A DNA stretch of 64,000 bases from positions 1-64,000 of the forward strand of contig CAZDOY010000004.1 of assembly GCA_964507185.1 (NCBI GenBank), written 5' to 3'. The notes under the pieces were generated by a model. That model was not told where the DNA came from. It did not search any database and saw only the letters and a list, made by a program, of their open reading frames with translations. This DNA comes from CAVRTJ01 sp964507185. GTDB lineage: Bacteria > Acidobacteriota > UBA4820 > DSQY01. This document shows, piece by piece, positions 17,716 through 26,393 of the stretch. Both the position numbers and the translations under genes were made by a program. Position 1 is the first letter of the stretch; every line of letters begins with the position of its first letter.

Positions 17716-18875
17716 GACGATTCCCCTCCACGGCTTTGCTGGGTCCGGAACAGGACACGAAATCCCGCCCTCAGCAGTCCGTTGACAGGGTTCAGAGGAC
17801 TCGGCGCCATTTCTCCGGCGGTCTCTATCACGGCGCTCCCCTTCCGGAGCCTCACGTAAAACGGCGTTCGGAAGAAGACCCACGCCGCGTTGAGCCCCGC
17901 CGCAACTATGACACCGACGACCGCGCAGACCACAGCCAGTGCCTTGAGCGTGCCCGCCCAGTCCTGCCTGATTGCCTCCGTACCTCCCACAAACTCCAGA
18001 AGGGTACGGCCGAACTGCCCCACGAAGAAAGCCAGTATGGCAATCAGGGCCAGTCCCACAAGAAAGGCCCAGTCACGCCTGAATGGAAGGCGCCCCGACA
18101 GGTTGGTGCCCTGGACCTCTTCGATGGTGATCGAGATGATCTCACCCCTGTAGCGGAAGGTGAGGAACTGAATAGGTACGTAGACGACGAGCGCCGTCAG
18201 CTCAAGAACTTTCAGGTCGCCCGTCACTTTTGAGAATGAAGCGACGCCCTTTTCCACGATCGTCTGAAGCGGGATATTGGCGTCCACGACCTCTCCATCC
18301 CGGACAAGATCCGCGATGGAAGCCGGTCTGGCGGCGTCCAGGTTCGCCGTGACCACGTCCCTCAGGTCCTCGTCGAAGAAGTCCCACGATTCCAGGGAGA
18401 CGGCCGGGTAGAGATAGCGAAAATCGCCGAGGACGACCCTGCTGTCTTCCTCTACGACGACCTCGGGCCGGCTGAACTGGTACCCAGAGGATACCCCTTC
18501 GCCCGACGACGCCGCCATCCTGTCCACAATCCTGGACTGCGGAAGGGGAGTTTTGATGCGTTCCCGGCCCGTCGCCAGCACGCCACCGCGTTTCCCCGTC
18601 AGAAGATAGAAGGGAATGTATGTCCGATGCTTCTGGAGCAGAAGCGCCTTCTTCTTCAGACCGCTGGGCAGCAAGGGGCTCTTGAAAAGCTTCAGGCTCG
18701 TCTGGTGCAGGTCACCGTCGCTTACGCTCCGGGGCAGAACCAGGCAAGGCAGGAAGTCTTCGCCGGTGTAAAAGAGGTCCTTACCGCAGTAGGAGCAGTG
18801 CGTCTTTCGTGCGCCCAGCGGCGGAGCCACGGTACCTCCGCAGGAAGGGCAGGCCAGTGCCCTGGGAGCGCTCAT
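17712..18875 (-). CDS. Zinc-ribbon membrane protein, second of three paralogues
   Basis: A 387-aa protein with a CX2CX14CX2C ribbon (Cys 9, 12, 27, 30), IPFYLLTGK (87-95) and a soluble middle domain ending in YVPIQFLTFRYRGE. Two membrane segments follow, near 271-292 and 312-338, with a short basic tail. The ribbon and middle domain are therefore probably cytosolic and anchored by the C-terminal hairpin. It overlaps both neighbours by 4 bp, arguing for fixed stoichiometry. Function unknown. Confidence 0.75.
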   Translation of the reverse strand: MSAPRALACPSCGGTVAPPLGARKTHCSYCGKDLFYTGEDFLPCLVLPRSVSDGDLHQTSLKLFKSPLLPSGLKKKALLLQKHRTYIPFYLLTGKRGGVLATGRERIKTPLPQSRIVDRMAASSGEGVSSGYQFSRPEVVVEEDSRVVLGDFRYLYPAVSLESWDFFDEDLRDVVTANLDAARPASIADLVRDGEVVDANIPLQTIVEKGVASFSKVTGDLKVLELTALVVYVPIQFLTFRYRGEIISITIEEVQGTNLSGRLPFRRDWAFLVGLALIAILAFFVGQFGRTLLEFVGGTEAIRQDWAGTLKALAVVCAVVGVIVAAGLNAAWVFFRTPFYVRLRKGSAVIETAGEMAPSPLNPVNGLLRAGFRVLFRTQQSRGGESS

Positions 18876-19588
18876 GATTCCTCCTTCTCGAGGAAGCCCC
18901 TCAGGGCGGGGTAACAGGCCGCCGCCGTAGCCGCCACGACGACCAGAGCAATCCAGCCTTCCAGCAGAAAAGCCTCCGCGCCGAACAGGCAGAAGAGCAG
19001 GGTCAGTGCCGACCAGAACCTCCTGGTGATCCTGCCACTCAACGGTGGCGGCGTCTGCTCCAGGTGCACGCTCCCCACCACTGCATCCAGCCAGGCCGTG
19101 TAGCTAGCCTTTTCTGTCCCGAAGCTGATCCTGTAGAACGGAACGAGGTACAGGCTGAACGCGCCGGCGTCTGGATGGTTCTGCCAGAGGGCGGAGGTGT
19201 TGTCCGAGCAGGGTATGGGCTCGAAGCCGTCCGGAGGCTCGGCCGAAACAAGTGCGCCCGCCGGCGGGAGCCTGAAGCCGTGGAGCGCAGCCGGCAGGGG
19301 GGAAAAGGCGGGAAATGTATCGCCGCTCTCCTTCCCTCTCACACCCCAGAACGGAAGCAACAGACCTTTCATCTCCAGAATTGGCAGCCTCGGCATCTCG
19401 CGCCGGCTGAGCTCTTCGATGAGCCCGGAACGGGCCCTCGCCTCGGACACCGAGGGCGGTAGTTGAAACCGCTTAAAGGTCTGGGCCCTGTCGAGGAAAA
19501 GCGTGGAGTCGCAGAAGGGGCACTTCAGGAAAGGATCGTCACGCTCCAGATTGATTTTAGCGGAGCAATTCGCGCACCGTATTTCCAT
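18872..19588 (-). CDS. Zinc-ribbon membrane protein, first of three paralogues
   Basis: A 238-aa protein that begins MEIRCANCSAK. The ribbon is CX2CX14CX2C (Cys 5, 8, 23, 26), followed by LPFWGVRGK (78-86), a VPFYRISFG segment near 150 and two hydrophobic segments at the C-terminus (about 190-230). It is the first gene of the trio and starts 30 bp after the mpl stop, so it is probably read from the mpl transcript. I do not recognise a characterised family. Confidence 0.75.
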   Translation of the reverse strand: MEIRCANCSAKINLERDDPFLKCPFCDSTLFLDRAQTFKRFQLPPSVSEARARSGLIEELSRREMPRLPILEMKGLLLPFWGVRGKESGDTFPAFSPLPAALHGFRLPPAGALVSAEPPDGFEPIPCSDNTSALWQNHPDAGAFSLYLVPFYRISFGTEKASYTAWLDAVVGSVHLEQTPPPLSGRITRRFWSALTLLFCLFGAEAFLLEGWIALVVVAATAAACYPALRGFLEKEES

Positions 19589-19618
19589 GGTCTGCCAGTT
19601 TTTCCCTTCCCGGCCGGG

Positions 19619-21028
19619 TTATTTCGTCCCCTGCCTCTCCCGCACCTTTTCCGCCAGGCGCCTCGGAAGATCGAAAAACGGTCCGGATGAAAAGAAGACG
19701 ACGAGGCTGGGGCCGCCGCCGATATCTTGCAAGTGATCGAGGTAAGCCTCGGGGCTGTCCTTGATCGACGATACCTTGCCCGAAACGGACAGAACTTCTG
19801 CCACCTTCTGGAGGTCCAGCCTGTCTGCCTCGGGGATCTTCGCTGAAGGCACCAGCGGTCCAAGCAGAACCTCGTCGGCAAGCGCGAAAGCCTCCGGCAG
19901 CGAGTCCTGGTGGAGCTTCGTCTGGCAGCTGAAGGAACGTGGCTCGAAGCACGCCACGATTCGGTGCCGCGCGTATCTCTGCCTGAGTCCCTTCAAGGTC
20001 TCGCGAATGGCTGTGGGATGGTGGGCGAAATCGTCTACGATGACCAGGCCGTCACGATTGAAAACCACCTCCTGCCTGCGCCGTACGCCGGGGAACGTCT
20101 CCAGTGCGGTCTGCAGGAGCCCCAGCTCGGCGCCCGCCTCCAGGGACGCCGCGAGCGCCCCGATGCAGTTCCTCAGGTTGTGGGAACCGTAGAGGGTGCT
20201 TTGGAAGACGCCGAGGTTCTTGCCCTTGAACATGAGCCTGAATCTCGTTCCCCCTTCCGTGTAGGCGACGTCGGAGACCGACCACTCCTCTCCGCCGGAC
20301 AGACCGAACGACTGGACCCTCCGGCCTGCCGAGGTGACCAGGCGCGACACCGAGGGCGATTCCGTCCCCGCCAGCACGAGACCATCCTCCTTGACCGCAC
20401 CGAGAAGTCTCAGGAAGGCTGTTTCAAGGTCGGCGAGGCTCCCGAAGTTGTCCAGGTGGTCGAGTTCTATGTTGTTGAGTACGAGGGTTGTGGGGTCGTA
20501 ATGCAGGAACTTGGGCCCCTTATCGAAAAAGGCCGTCTCGTACTCGTCGCCTTCGAGAACCGTCCAGTCTCCGCCCCCCCATCGGAAGGACGAGTCCCAG
20601 CCGCCCACGATACCGCCCACCAGGACATTGGGGTGGAGACCCGCCTCGCTCAAGAGCCATCCACACAAGGCGGTCGTGGTGGTTTTTCCATGGGTCCCGG
20701 CCACGACGAGGCTCTTTCTGCCGAGGACCGTGAAGCGTCTGATGGCCTCCGCCATGCTCAGATATTCGACACCCATGTCCGCCGCGGCCGCGGCTTCGTC
20801 ATTCCCCGCGTGCACCGCATTTCCGATGACCACGAGGTCCGGCCTGGGATGGAGATGCCCCGGGTCGAAGCCGTCCGTGCTGACTATTATGCCGTATCGC
20901 TTGACGGCTTCGCTCATGGGCGGATAGAGAGCCGTATCACATCCGCTGACCTCGTGCCCCTGCGCCTTGAGGAGCCCCGCCAGAGCTCCCATGCCCGTGC
21001 CTCCGACCGCCATCATGTGGATGCGCAT
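19619..21028 (-). CDS. mpl: Mpl murein-peptide ligase (UDP-MurNAc : L-Ala-D-Glu-mDAP ligase)
   Basis: A 469-aa Mur-ligase family enzyme that attaches recycled murein tripeptide to UDP-MurNAc. It shows the N-terminal AVGGTGMGALAGLLK loop, the ATP loop GTHGKTTTT and the Mpl hallmark EGDEYETAFFDKGPKF followed by LNNIELDHLDNFG. These distinguish it from MurC. The ATG at 21028 follows GGAGAG; an upstream GTG at 21058 is less likely. It heads a minus-strand run and is divergent from the PduS-like gene across about 210 bp. It implies meso-DAP peptidoglycan recycling. Confidence 0.93.
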   Translation of the reverse strand: MRIHMMAVGGTGMGALAGLLKAQGHEVSGCDTALYPPMSEAVKRYGIIVSTDGFDPGHLHPRPDLVVIGNAVHAGNDEAAAAADMGVEYLSMAEAIRRFTVLGRKSLVVAGTHGKTTTTALCGWLLSEAGLHPNVLVGGIVGGWDSSFRWGGGDWTVLEGDEYETAFFDKGPKFLHYDPTTLVLNNIELDHLDNFGSLADLETAFLRLLGAVKEDGLVLAGTESPSVSRLVTSAGRRVQSFGLSGGEEWSVSDVAYTEGGTRFRLMFKGKNLGVFQSTLYGSHNLRNCIGALAASLEAGAELGLLQTALETFPGVRRRQEVVFNRDGLVIVDDFAHHPTAIRETLKGLRQRYARHRIVACFEPRSFSCQTKLHQDSLPEAFALADEVLLGPLVPSAKIPEADRLDLQKVAEVLSVSGKVSSIKDSPEAYLDHLQDIGGGPSLVVFFSSGPFFDLPRRLAEKVRERQGTK

Positions 21029-21238
21029 GTTCTCTCCATGGTTCCCGGAGCGGATCACTTCCGATGTCTTTTTCGCCCGACAAGTCTTCTGCTAGCGAGA
21101 CCGGGCTTTACCCAGCCGAAACATAACTCTCTTATAGGTTACCATTGATGGCCACGAGTTGTCCCTGGCCCGTGCCGACAAGCCCGTCTTCCTTGAAATT
21201 GCGCACCCGTCCTGCTAACTTTGCCTCTTGGAGGATCC

Positions 21239-22537
21239 ATGGCTAAAGCTGCAACGATTGCCCTCGAGTGCGGCGTGGTCGGCGCGGGGGGAGCGGGGTT
21301 CCCAACGCACGTCAAACTCAACGCACGAGCCGATACATTTGCCGTCAACGCCGCGGAATGCGAACCGCTTCTCTACAAAGACCAGGAAATATTGGAGAAC
21401 TTCCTGGGGCCGTTCAGCGAAGGACTCATCCTCTGTGCCGAGTCAGTGGGCGCCGACCGGGTCCTGATCGGCATCAAAGATAAACACCCCATGCTCATAG
21501 AGCGCCTGCGGGACGAGTTGCCCTCCGGCGTGGACGTGTGCCCGCTGAAGGACACCTATCCCTCGGGCGACGAGCATATCCTCGTATACGAAACAACGGG
21601 CAGGGTCATCCCGAAGGGCGGGCTCCCGCTCGATGTTAACGTCGTGGTCAACAACGTGGAGACCGTATTGAACGTCGGTCTGCAGAAGCCGGTCACGGAG
21701 ACGTTCGTGACCGTTTCCGGCGCTGTGCCCGAGGCCCTGACCTTCAAGGTGCCTGTAGGCGCCACGCTGGCCGATGTCCTGACGGCCGCCGGCGCCCCGA
21801 CGCAGGATATGGGATTCGTCGTCAACGGCCCCATGATGGGACGAATTTCCACCGACCTTTCCGAATCTGTCACAAAAACCACTTCGGGCATCCTTGTCCT
21901 TCCACTCGGACACTCGCTGCTGCAGAGGAAATCCCGAACGAAACAGGCGGTGCACAAGATCGCCTACACCTGCGATCAGTGCATGCGCTGTTCCGACTTG
22001 TGCCCCAGGGATCTCCTCGGGCACATCGTAAAACCTCACAAGGCCATGATTTCGGTCGGTTTTTCGGCCGAAGAGGCGACCGCCTGGCAGAAAACGGCCC
22101 TGTACTGCTGCGAATGCGCCCTTTGCAGTCTCTACGCGTGCCCGGAAGACCTGGATCCCTTTCGCATCATGGTCGAGAGCAAGCGGGCCCTCATGGCCAG
22201 AGGCATCAGGCCCAGGAAGGAAGAGGTCGAACCCCTCGCCATGTTCGACTACCGGAGAACACCCACAAAGCTCCTCATGAGGCGCCTCGATCTGACGCGC
22301 TTCGACGCCCCGCACCGATTCGAGCAGCGGGAAGTCTCCTCCCCGGTCCTGCGCATCCCGCTCAAACAACACACCGGAGCCCCTTCCTCGCCTGTCGTCG
22401 CGTCCGGCGATCGCGTCGAACCCGGCCAGCTTATCGCCGAGATTCCGAAGGACAGCCTGGGCGCCAGGATCTTCGCCCCCAGGAAAGGACGCATCCTGTC
22501 CGTCGAAAGTGACGGCATTGTTCTGGAGGTTTCATGA
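21239..22537 (+). CDS. PduS-like (RnfC-related) iron-sulfur flavoprotein
   Basis: A 432-aa protein matching the PduS/RnfC fold. It has an N-terminal Gly-rich nucleotide loop (VVGAGGAGFPTHVKL, about 13-27), NAAECEPLLYKDQE, an SLBB-like central domain and two CX2CX2CX3CP [4Fe-4S] motifs (about 245-256 and 290-303). The C-terminus is a biotinyl-like segment. PduS is the cobalamin reductase of the propanediol microcompartment and passes electrons from NADH to cob(II)alamin. The PduT-like partner overlaps it by 4 bp, which favours PduS over a stand-alone RnfC. The ATG at 21239 follows a GGAG in TTGGAGGATCC. No Rnf subunits are nearby. Confidence 0.87.
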   Translation: MAKAATIALECGVVGAGGAGFPTHVKLNARADTFAVNAAECEPLLYKDQEILENFLGPFSEGLILCAESVGADRVLIGIKDKHPMLIERLRDELPSGVDVCPLKDTYPSGDEHILVYETTGRVIPKGGLPLDVNVVVNNVETVLNVGLQKPVTETFVTVSGAVPEALTFKVPVGATLADVLTAAGAPTQDMGFVVNGPMMGRISTDLSESVTKTTSGILVLPLGHSLLQRKSRTKQAVHKIAYTCDQCMRCSDLCPRDLLGHIVKPHKAMISVGFSAEEATAWQKTALYCCECALCSLYACPEDLDPFRIMVESKRALMARGIRPRKEEVEPLAMFDYRRTPTKLLMRRLDLTRFDAPHRFEQREVSSPVLRIPLKQHTGAPSSPVVASGDRVEPGQLIAEIPKDSLGARIFAPRKGRILSVESDGIVLEVS

Positions 22538-23217
22538 GCCCAAGGATCCACCAGATAAAGACAAAGCGTAAAGCATCCGATCGGCGCGCAGGGGCTGAAC
22601 CGGCCGGCTCGGAAGCCTCCGGAAGAAGCAACGGACGCGCATCCGGCCCCGCCGCACGCAACGCCATCGGACTGCTCGAACTTACCTCCATCGCCAAAGG
22701 AATCGAAGCCACCGATATCATGCTCAAAGAATCGGACGTTGAACTCCTCACGAGCCGTTCCATCTGTTCGGGGAAATACATGGTCCTCGTGCGCGGTGAC
22801 GTAGCCGCCTGCACTTCCTCCGTAGCGGCCGGCGAGGACCTCGGGCGCGAAACCGTGGCCGATTCCATCGTTATTCCCAACCTCCACGAGGAAGTGTTCC
22901 CGGCCGTTTCGCAGTCTGCGATGGTCGAAAATGTGGAGGCGCTGGGTATTCTGGAGGCGTTCAACGTGGCCACGCTTATCGAGGGCGCCGACGCGGCGGT
23001 CAAGGCCGCCGAGGTGCATCTTCTGGAAATCCGCATCGCAATGGCCCTCGGCGGAAAGGCCTTCTGTGTGGTTACGGGCGGCGTATCGGCCGTTCGTGCG
23101 GCCGTGGATGCAGGAAAGGCCCTCATCGGGGAAAGAGGCCTGCTCACGAACTGGGCCGTGATCCCGGCCCCCGATCCCGACCTAGTCAAGGAAGTCCTCG
23201 GCGGCAGGCTGGTGTGA
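22534..23217 (+). CDS. PduT-like tandem BMC-domain shell protein
   Basis: A 227-aa protein with two bacterial-microcompartment (BMC) domains, about 44-130 and 135-222, so a trimer-forming BMC-T. AIGLLELTSIAKG and LLTSRSICSGK follow PduT closely. Cys78 corresponds to the PduT Cys that, three per trimer, holds a [4Fe-4S] cluster in the central pore. The first 43 residues are an unusual Arg/Gly/Ala/Ser-rich extension with no alternative start. It overlaps the PduS-like gene by ATGA. No other shell protein or encapsulated enzyme gene is present in the window. Confidence 0.9.
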   Translation: MSPRIHQIKTKRKASDRRAGAEPAGSEASGRSNGRASGPAARNAIGLLELTSIAKGIEATDIMLKESDVELLTSRSICSGKYMVLVRGDVAACTSSVAAGEDLGRETVADSIVIPNLHEEVFPAVSQSAMVENVEALGILEAFNVATLIEGADAAVKAAEVHLLEIRIAMALGGKAFCVVTGGVSAVRAAVDAGKALIGERGLLTNWAVIPAPDPDLVKEVLGGRLV

Positions 23218-23303
23218 CCGATCGGAACTTTACATGGGGTAGTCCAATGATCTCTGTCGTTTACACCCGCTATGCGTTGAAGACAACAGAACGGAGAAGA
23301 TCC

Positions 23304-24623
23304 ATGGGATTCGCAAGGGGTCTGTGTCTTATTGTCGCTCTCTGCCTGGCCACCCTGGGCGCGTTTGCCCAGGGTGCGACAGAGAATCCCCAGACTCCAC
23401 CCGCAAAGCAGATCACCGGCGTCATCACCGAGAGTGGATTCACCCGGCTAAACGTTGCCCTGCCGCCCTGCAAAACGGATACGCAGACGTCCCAGCAGGG
23501 CAGGCGCATCATCTCTGTGATTCAGGAGGATCTGGACTTCTCCGGCTACTTCAACATCGTTCCCGCTTCCCTCTATGCCGGCATGAACCTCGGCGACTCC
23601 ACAATGGACTACAACGCGTGGAAAGGCATGAAGGCCGACTACCTCCTGCTGACCACCCTGTACAGGTCGGAGGGGCAACTCACGCTCGAAGGGCGGCTCT
23701 ACGACATAAAACGGGAAGAGATGGTCACCGGAAAGCGCATCAAGGCACCCGAGCACGAGGTACGCGCACTGGGGCACAGCATGTCGTCCGTCATCCTCGA
23801 CTATCTCTTCGGCGCCGGCGCGTTCCCCACAAGCCAGGTACTCTTCACTTCGCACCTGGGCCGTACTGAGGACATTTTCCTCTGCGACTACGACGGGAAG
23901 AACTTGATCAGGCTTACCGCCATGGGGCAGTTGAACGTAACCCCGGACGTCAACGCGAACGGCAGCCTCATGGTGTTCACGTCCATCCTCAAGGACAGGC
24001 AGGAGATCTTTCTGCTCAACAGGCAGGGAAAGCGAACCAAGCTATACGGAGAGGGCGAAGGTCTGAATTCCAATCCCCGCTTTTCCCACACGGGCAAGAC
24101 CGTGGCTTTCTGCACGTCCCGATCGGGTAACCCCGACATTTGGACAATAGGGACGGACGGCAAGCACATGAAGAGGATCACCTTCTCCTGGGCCATCGAC
24201 ACGGCGCCCACGTGGTCTCCGGACGACCAGAAAATAGCATTCACCTCCGACCGCTCCGGCTCCCCGCAGATCTACGTCATGGACAGAGACGGCGCCAACG
24301 TGAAACGCCTCAGCCCTCCGGGCAGCGGGCGCTGCGACCAGCCATCGTGGTCTCCCCGAGGCGATAAGATCGCATACGCGACGTTCAAAGACGGTCACTT
24401 CAACATAGCCGTCATCGATCTCAATACCAACGAGGTGACCTACCTGACGCACGGGGAGGGCAACAACGAAGCACCAAGCTGGTCTCCCGACGGCCGTTAC
24501 CTCGCCTTCGCGAGCAACCGGTCGGGGAGCTACCAGATCTACATCATGCGCTGGGATGGAACGGGAGTGACGAGAATCACCCACCAGCCGGACTGCTACT
24601 CACCCTGCTGGTTCAAGGGATAG
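23304..24623 (+). CDS. tolB: TolB-like periplasmic beta-propeller protein
   Basis: A 439-aa exported protein with a signal peptide (GLCLIVALCLATLGAFAQG). An N-terminal TolB domain (about 35-160) is followed by repeated propeller blades with WSPD and FTSDRSGSPQIYVMDRDG type motifs. TolB works with Pal and TolA in outer-membrane constriction and integrity. The ATG at 23304 is chosen because a GGAG lies 8 bases upstream and the signal peptide begins there; the frame is open to 23214. No tolQRA or pal is in the window. It follows the PduT-like gene by 86 bp and precedes recN by 27 bp. Confidence 0.9.
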   Translation: MGFARGLCLIVALCLATLGAFAQGATENPQTPPAKQITGVITESGFTRLNVALPPCKTDTQTSQQGRRIISVIQEDLDFSGYFNIVPASLYAGMNLGDSTMDYNAWKGMKADYLLLTTLYRSEGQLTLEGRLYDIKREEMVTGKRIKAPEHEVRALGHSMSSVILDYLFGAGAFPTSQVLFTSHLGRTEDIFLCDYDGKNLIRLTAMGQLNVTPDVNANGSLMVFTSILKDRQEIFLLNRQGKRTKLYGEGEGLNSNPRFSHTGKTVAFCTSRSGNPDIWTIGTDGKHMKRITFSWAIDTAPTWSPDDQKIAFTSDRSGSPQIYVMDRDGANVKRLSPPGSGRCDQPSWSPRGDKIAYATFKDGHFNIAVIDLNTNEVTYLTHGEGNNEAPSWSPDGRYLAFASNRSGSYQIYIMRWDGTGVTRITHQPDCYSPCWFKG

Positions 24624-24650
24624 TGACCGAGGGGGACGCATAAACCTGCC

Positions 24651-26339
24651 ATGCTGAGGCATCTCAAGCTCCATGATTTCGCGCTTGTTAAGGACCTGGA
24701 ACTGGAGCCGGGGGAGGGTTTGTGTCTCCTCACGGGCGAAACGGGCGCGGGCAAGTCGATTCTCGTTGGAGCTGTCGGCCTTCTATCGGGGCAGCGCGCC
24801 GAGACTGAGATGGTGCGGGACGGAAGCGACGAAGCGGTCGTTGAAGGTTCCTTTCACGTTCAGCGGCACGCGCCGGAGGTATCGGTCCTGCTCGAGCAGT
24901 GGTCTCTCCCCTTCGACGGGGAAGTGATCATCCGCCGCAGGGTGCTCAGGGAAGGCAGAAACGCCATCACGGTCAACGGCGGCGCGGTGACGCTGGCCCA
25001 GCTCAAGGACCTGGGCGCCCATCTCGTACAAGTCCACGGCCAGAACCAGGGCCAGTCCCTTCTCGATGAGAACGTCCACAGGAGCATACTCGACGGTCTG
25101 CCGGAGGTATCTCCAGCGGCAAAGGCGCTCGAGCAGTCATTTGAAGAACTCGAACAGGCCCTTCGCCTGTTACGCGGCATTCAACGGAGCGAGTCCGAGA
25201 GGGCCCAGCGCCTCGACACGGTGGTTCTGCAGAGGGGGGAAATAGACCGCGTTGGGCCCAGCCCCGGGGAGGAGGACGAGCACCTCATCGCCAAAACACG
25301 CCTGCAGAACGCGGAAGCCATAGCCGAGGCAGCCAATTCAGTCGCCTCTCTGCTGCGGGACGACGAGGCGAGCGTCGCCTCCCAACTCGCCGAAGCGCGG
25401 CGCCGATTGCGCGACCTGGGCGAAATGGACCCTTCGTGGACCCCATACCTCAAGGACCTGGAGGATTCGGCCGCCGTTCTTGCGACCATCGCCTCCGAGG
25501 CGGAACGAACCGCCTCCACCGTCAGTCATGACCCGGCCGCTCTCGAAGGCGTCCTCCAACGAATCGCCGACCTTGATCGCCTCAAGAAGAAATATGGCCC
25601 ATCCCTCGACGAGGTGCTGGCGCATAGGAACGACCTCGAAGAGGAATACGCCGAACTAACGGGCAGAGCCGTTTCTGTGGCCGAAGCCCTCAAGCGTCTG
25701 GACGGTGCCTTTGCGAGCTATCAGGAAGCCGCCTCGGCCTTGTCCCGCCTTCGTGCCGCAGCGGCGCGATCCTTTTCCACATCGGTGGAAAGAGCTCTCC
25801 ACCCGCTGGCCATGGACAAGGCCCGTTTTCAGGTAACACTGCTCGCACGCCAGGTAGAGGACCCAAAGCAGGCAGGCCGTTTCGGTAACGAGGACGTTAG
25901 ATTCCTCTTCTCGGCCAACCCGGGCGAACCTCCCAAGGCACTCTCGAAAATAGCCTCCGGCGGTGAGCTCAGTCGCTGCCTGCTGGCATTGCTGACGGTC
26001 GCCGGAGCGGGAACCGCGCCTGATACGCTCGTCTTCGATGAAGTCGACGCGGGTATCGGCGGCCGCCCGGCCGAACGAGTCGGCCGCAGCCTCTGGAAGC
26101 TCGCCTCGAACCATCAGGTCCTGTGCATCACTCACCTCCCCCAGATCGCCGCGTTCTCTCACTGGCATGCAAAGGTCGAGAAGGCCGTCCATGCAGGCAG
26201 GACCGTGGTGTCGGCGCGGGTTCTTTCAGAGGCGGAAAAGGCGGACGAAATCGCCCGAATGCTTGCGGGCGAGACGATCAATGAAACCGCCCGCCAACAC
26301 GCCCTTCAACTCATGAAGATGTCCGAGGAATCCAAATGA
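24651..26339 (+). CDS. recN: DNA repair protein RecN
   Basis: A 562-aa SMC-like ATPase that organises broken DNA ends. It has Walker A GETGAGKS near the N-terminus, a central coiled-coil region, the signature GGELSRCLLALL, Walker B FDEVDAGIGG and CITHLPQIAAF. The length is normal for the family. It lies 27 bp after tolB on the same strand and converges with the second receiver-PilZ gene across about 55 bp. Confidence 0.97.
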   Translation: MLRHLKLHDFALVKDLELEPGEGLCLLTGETGAGKSILVGAVGLLSGQRAETEMVRDGSDEAVVEGSFHVQRHAPEVSVLLEQWSLPFDGEVIIRRRVLREGRNAITVNGGAVTLAQLKDLGAHLVQVHGQNQGQSLLDENVHRSILDGLPEVSPAAKALEQSFEELEQALRLLRGIQRSESERAQRLDTVVLQRGEIDRVGPSPGEEDEHLIAKTRLQNAEAIAEAANSVASLLRDDEASVASQLAEARRRLRDLGEMDPSWTPYLKDLEDSAAVLATIASEAERTASTVSHDPAALEGVLQRIADLDRLKKKYGPSLDEVLAHRNDLEEEYAELTGRAVSVAEALKRLDGAFASYQEAASALSRLRAAAARSFSTSVERALHPLAMDKARFQVTLLARQVEDPKQAGRFGNEDVRFLFSANPGEPPKALSKIASGGELSRCLLALLTVAGAGTAPDTLVFDEVDAGIGGRPAERVGRSLWKLASNHQVLCITHLPQIAAFSHWHAKVEKAVHAGRTVVSARVLSEAEKADEIARMLAGETINETARQHALQLMKMSEESK

Positions 26340-26393
26340 ATGTGCTCTGGCTCCGGCTCGCCTTTTTCGTCACATAGAAGGCCCTGACAGCCT

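Noticed and set aside
21239..22537. RnfC subunit of a membrane Rnf complex
   Set aside because: No other rnf gene is adjacent, and the next gene is a PduT-like shell protein.
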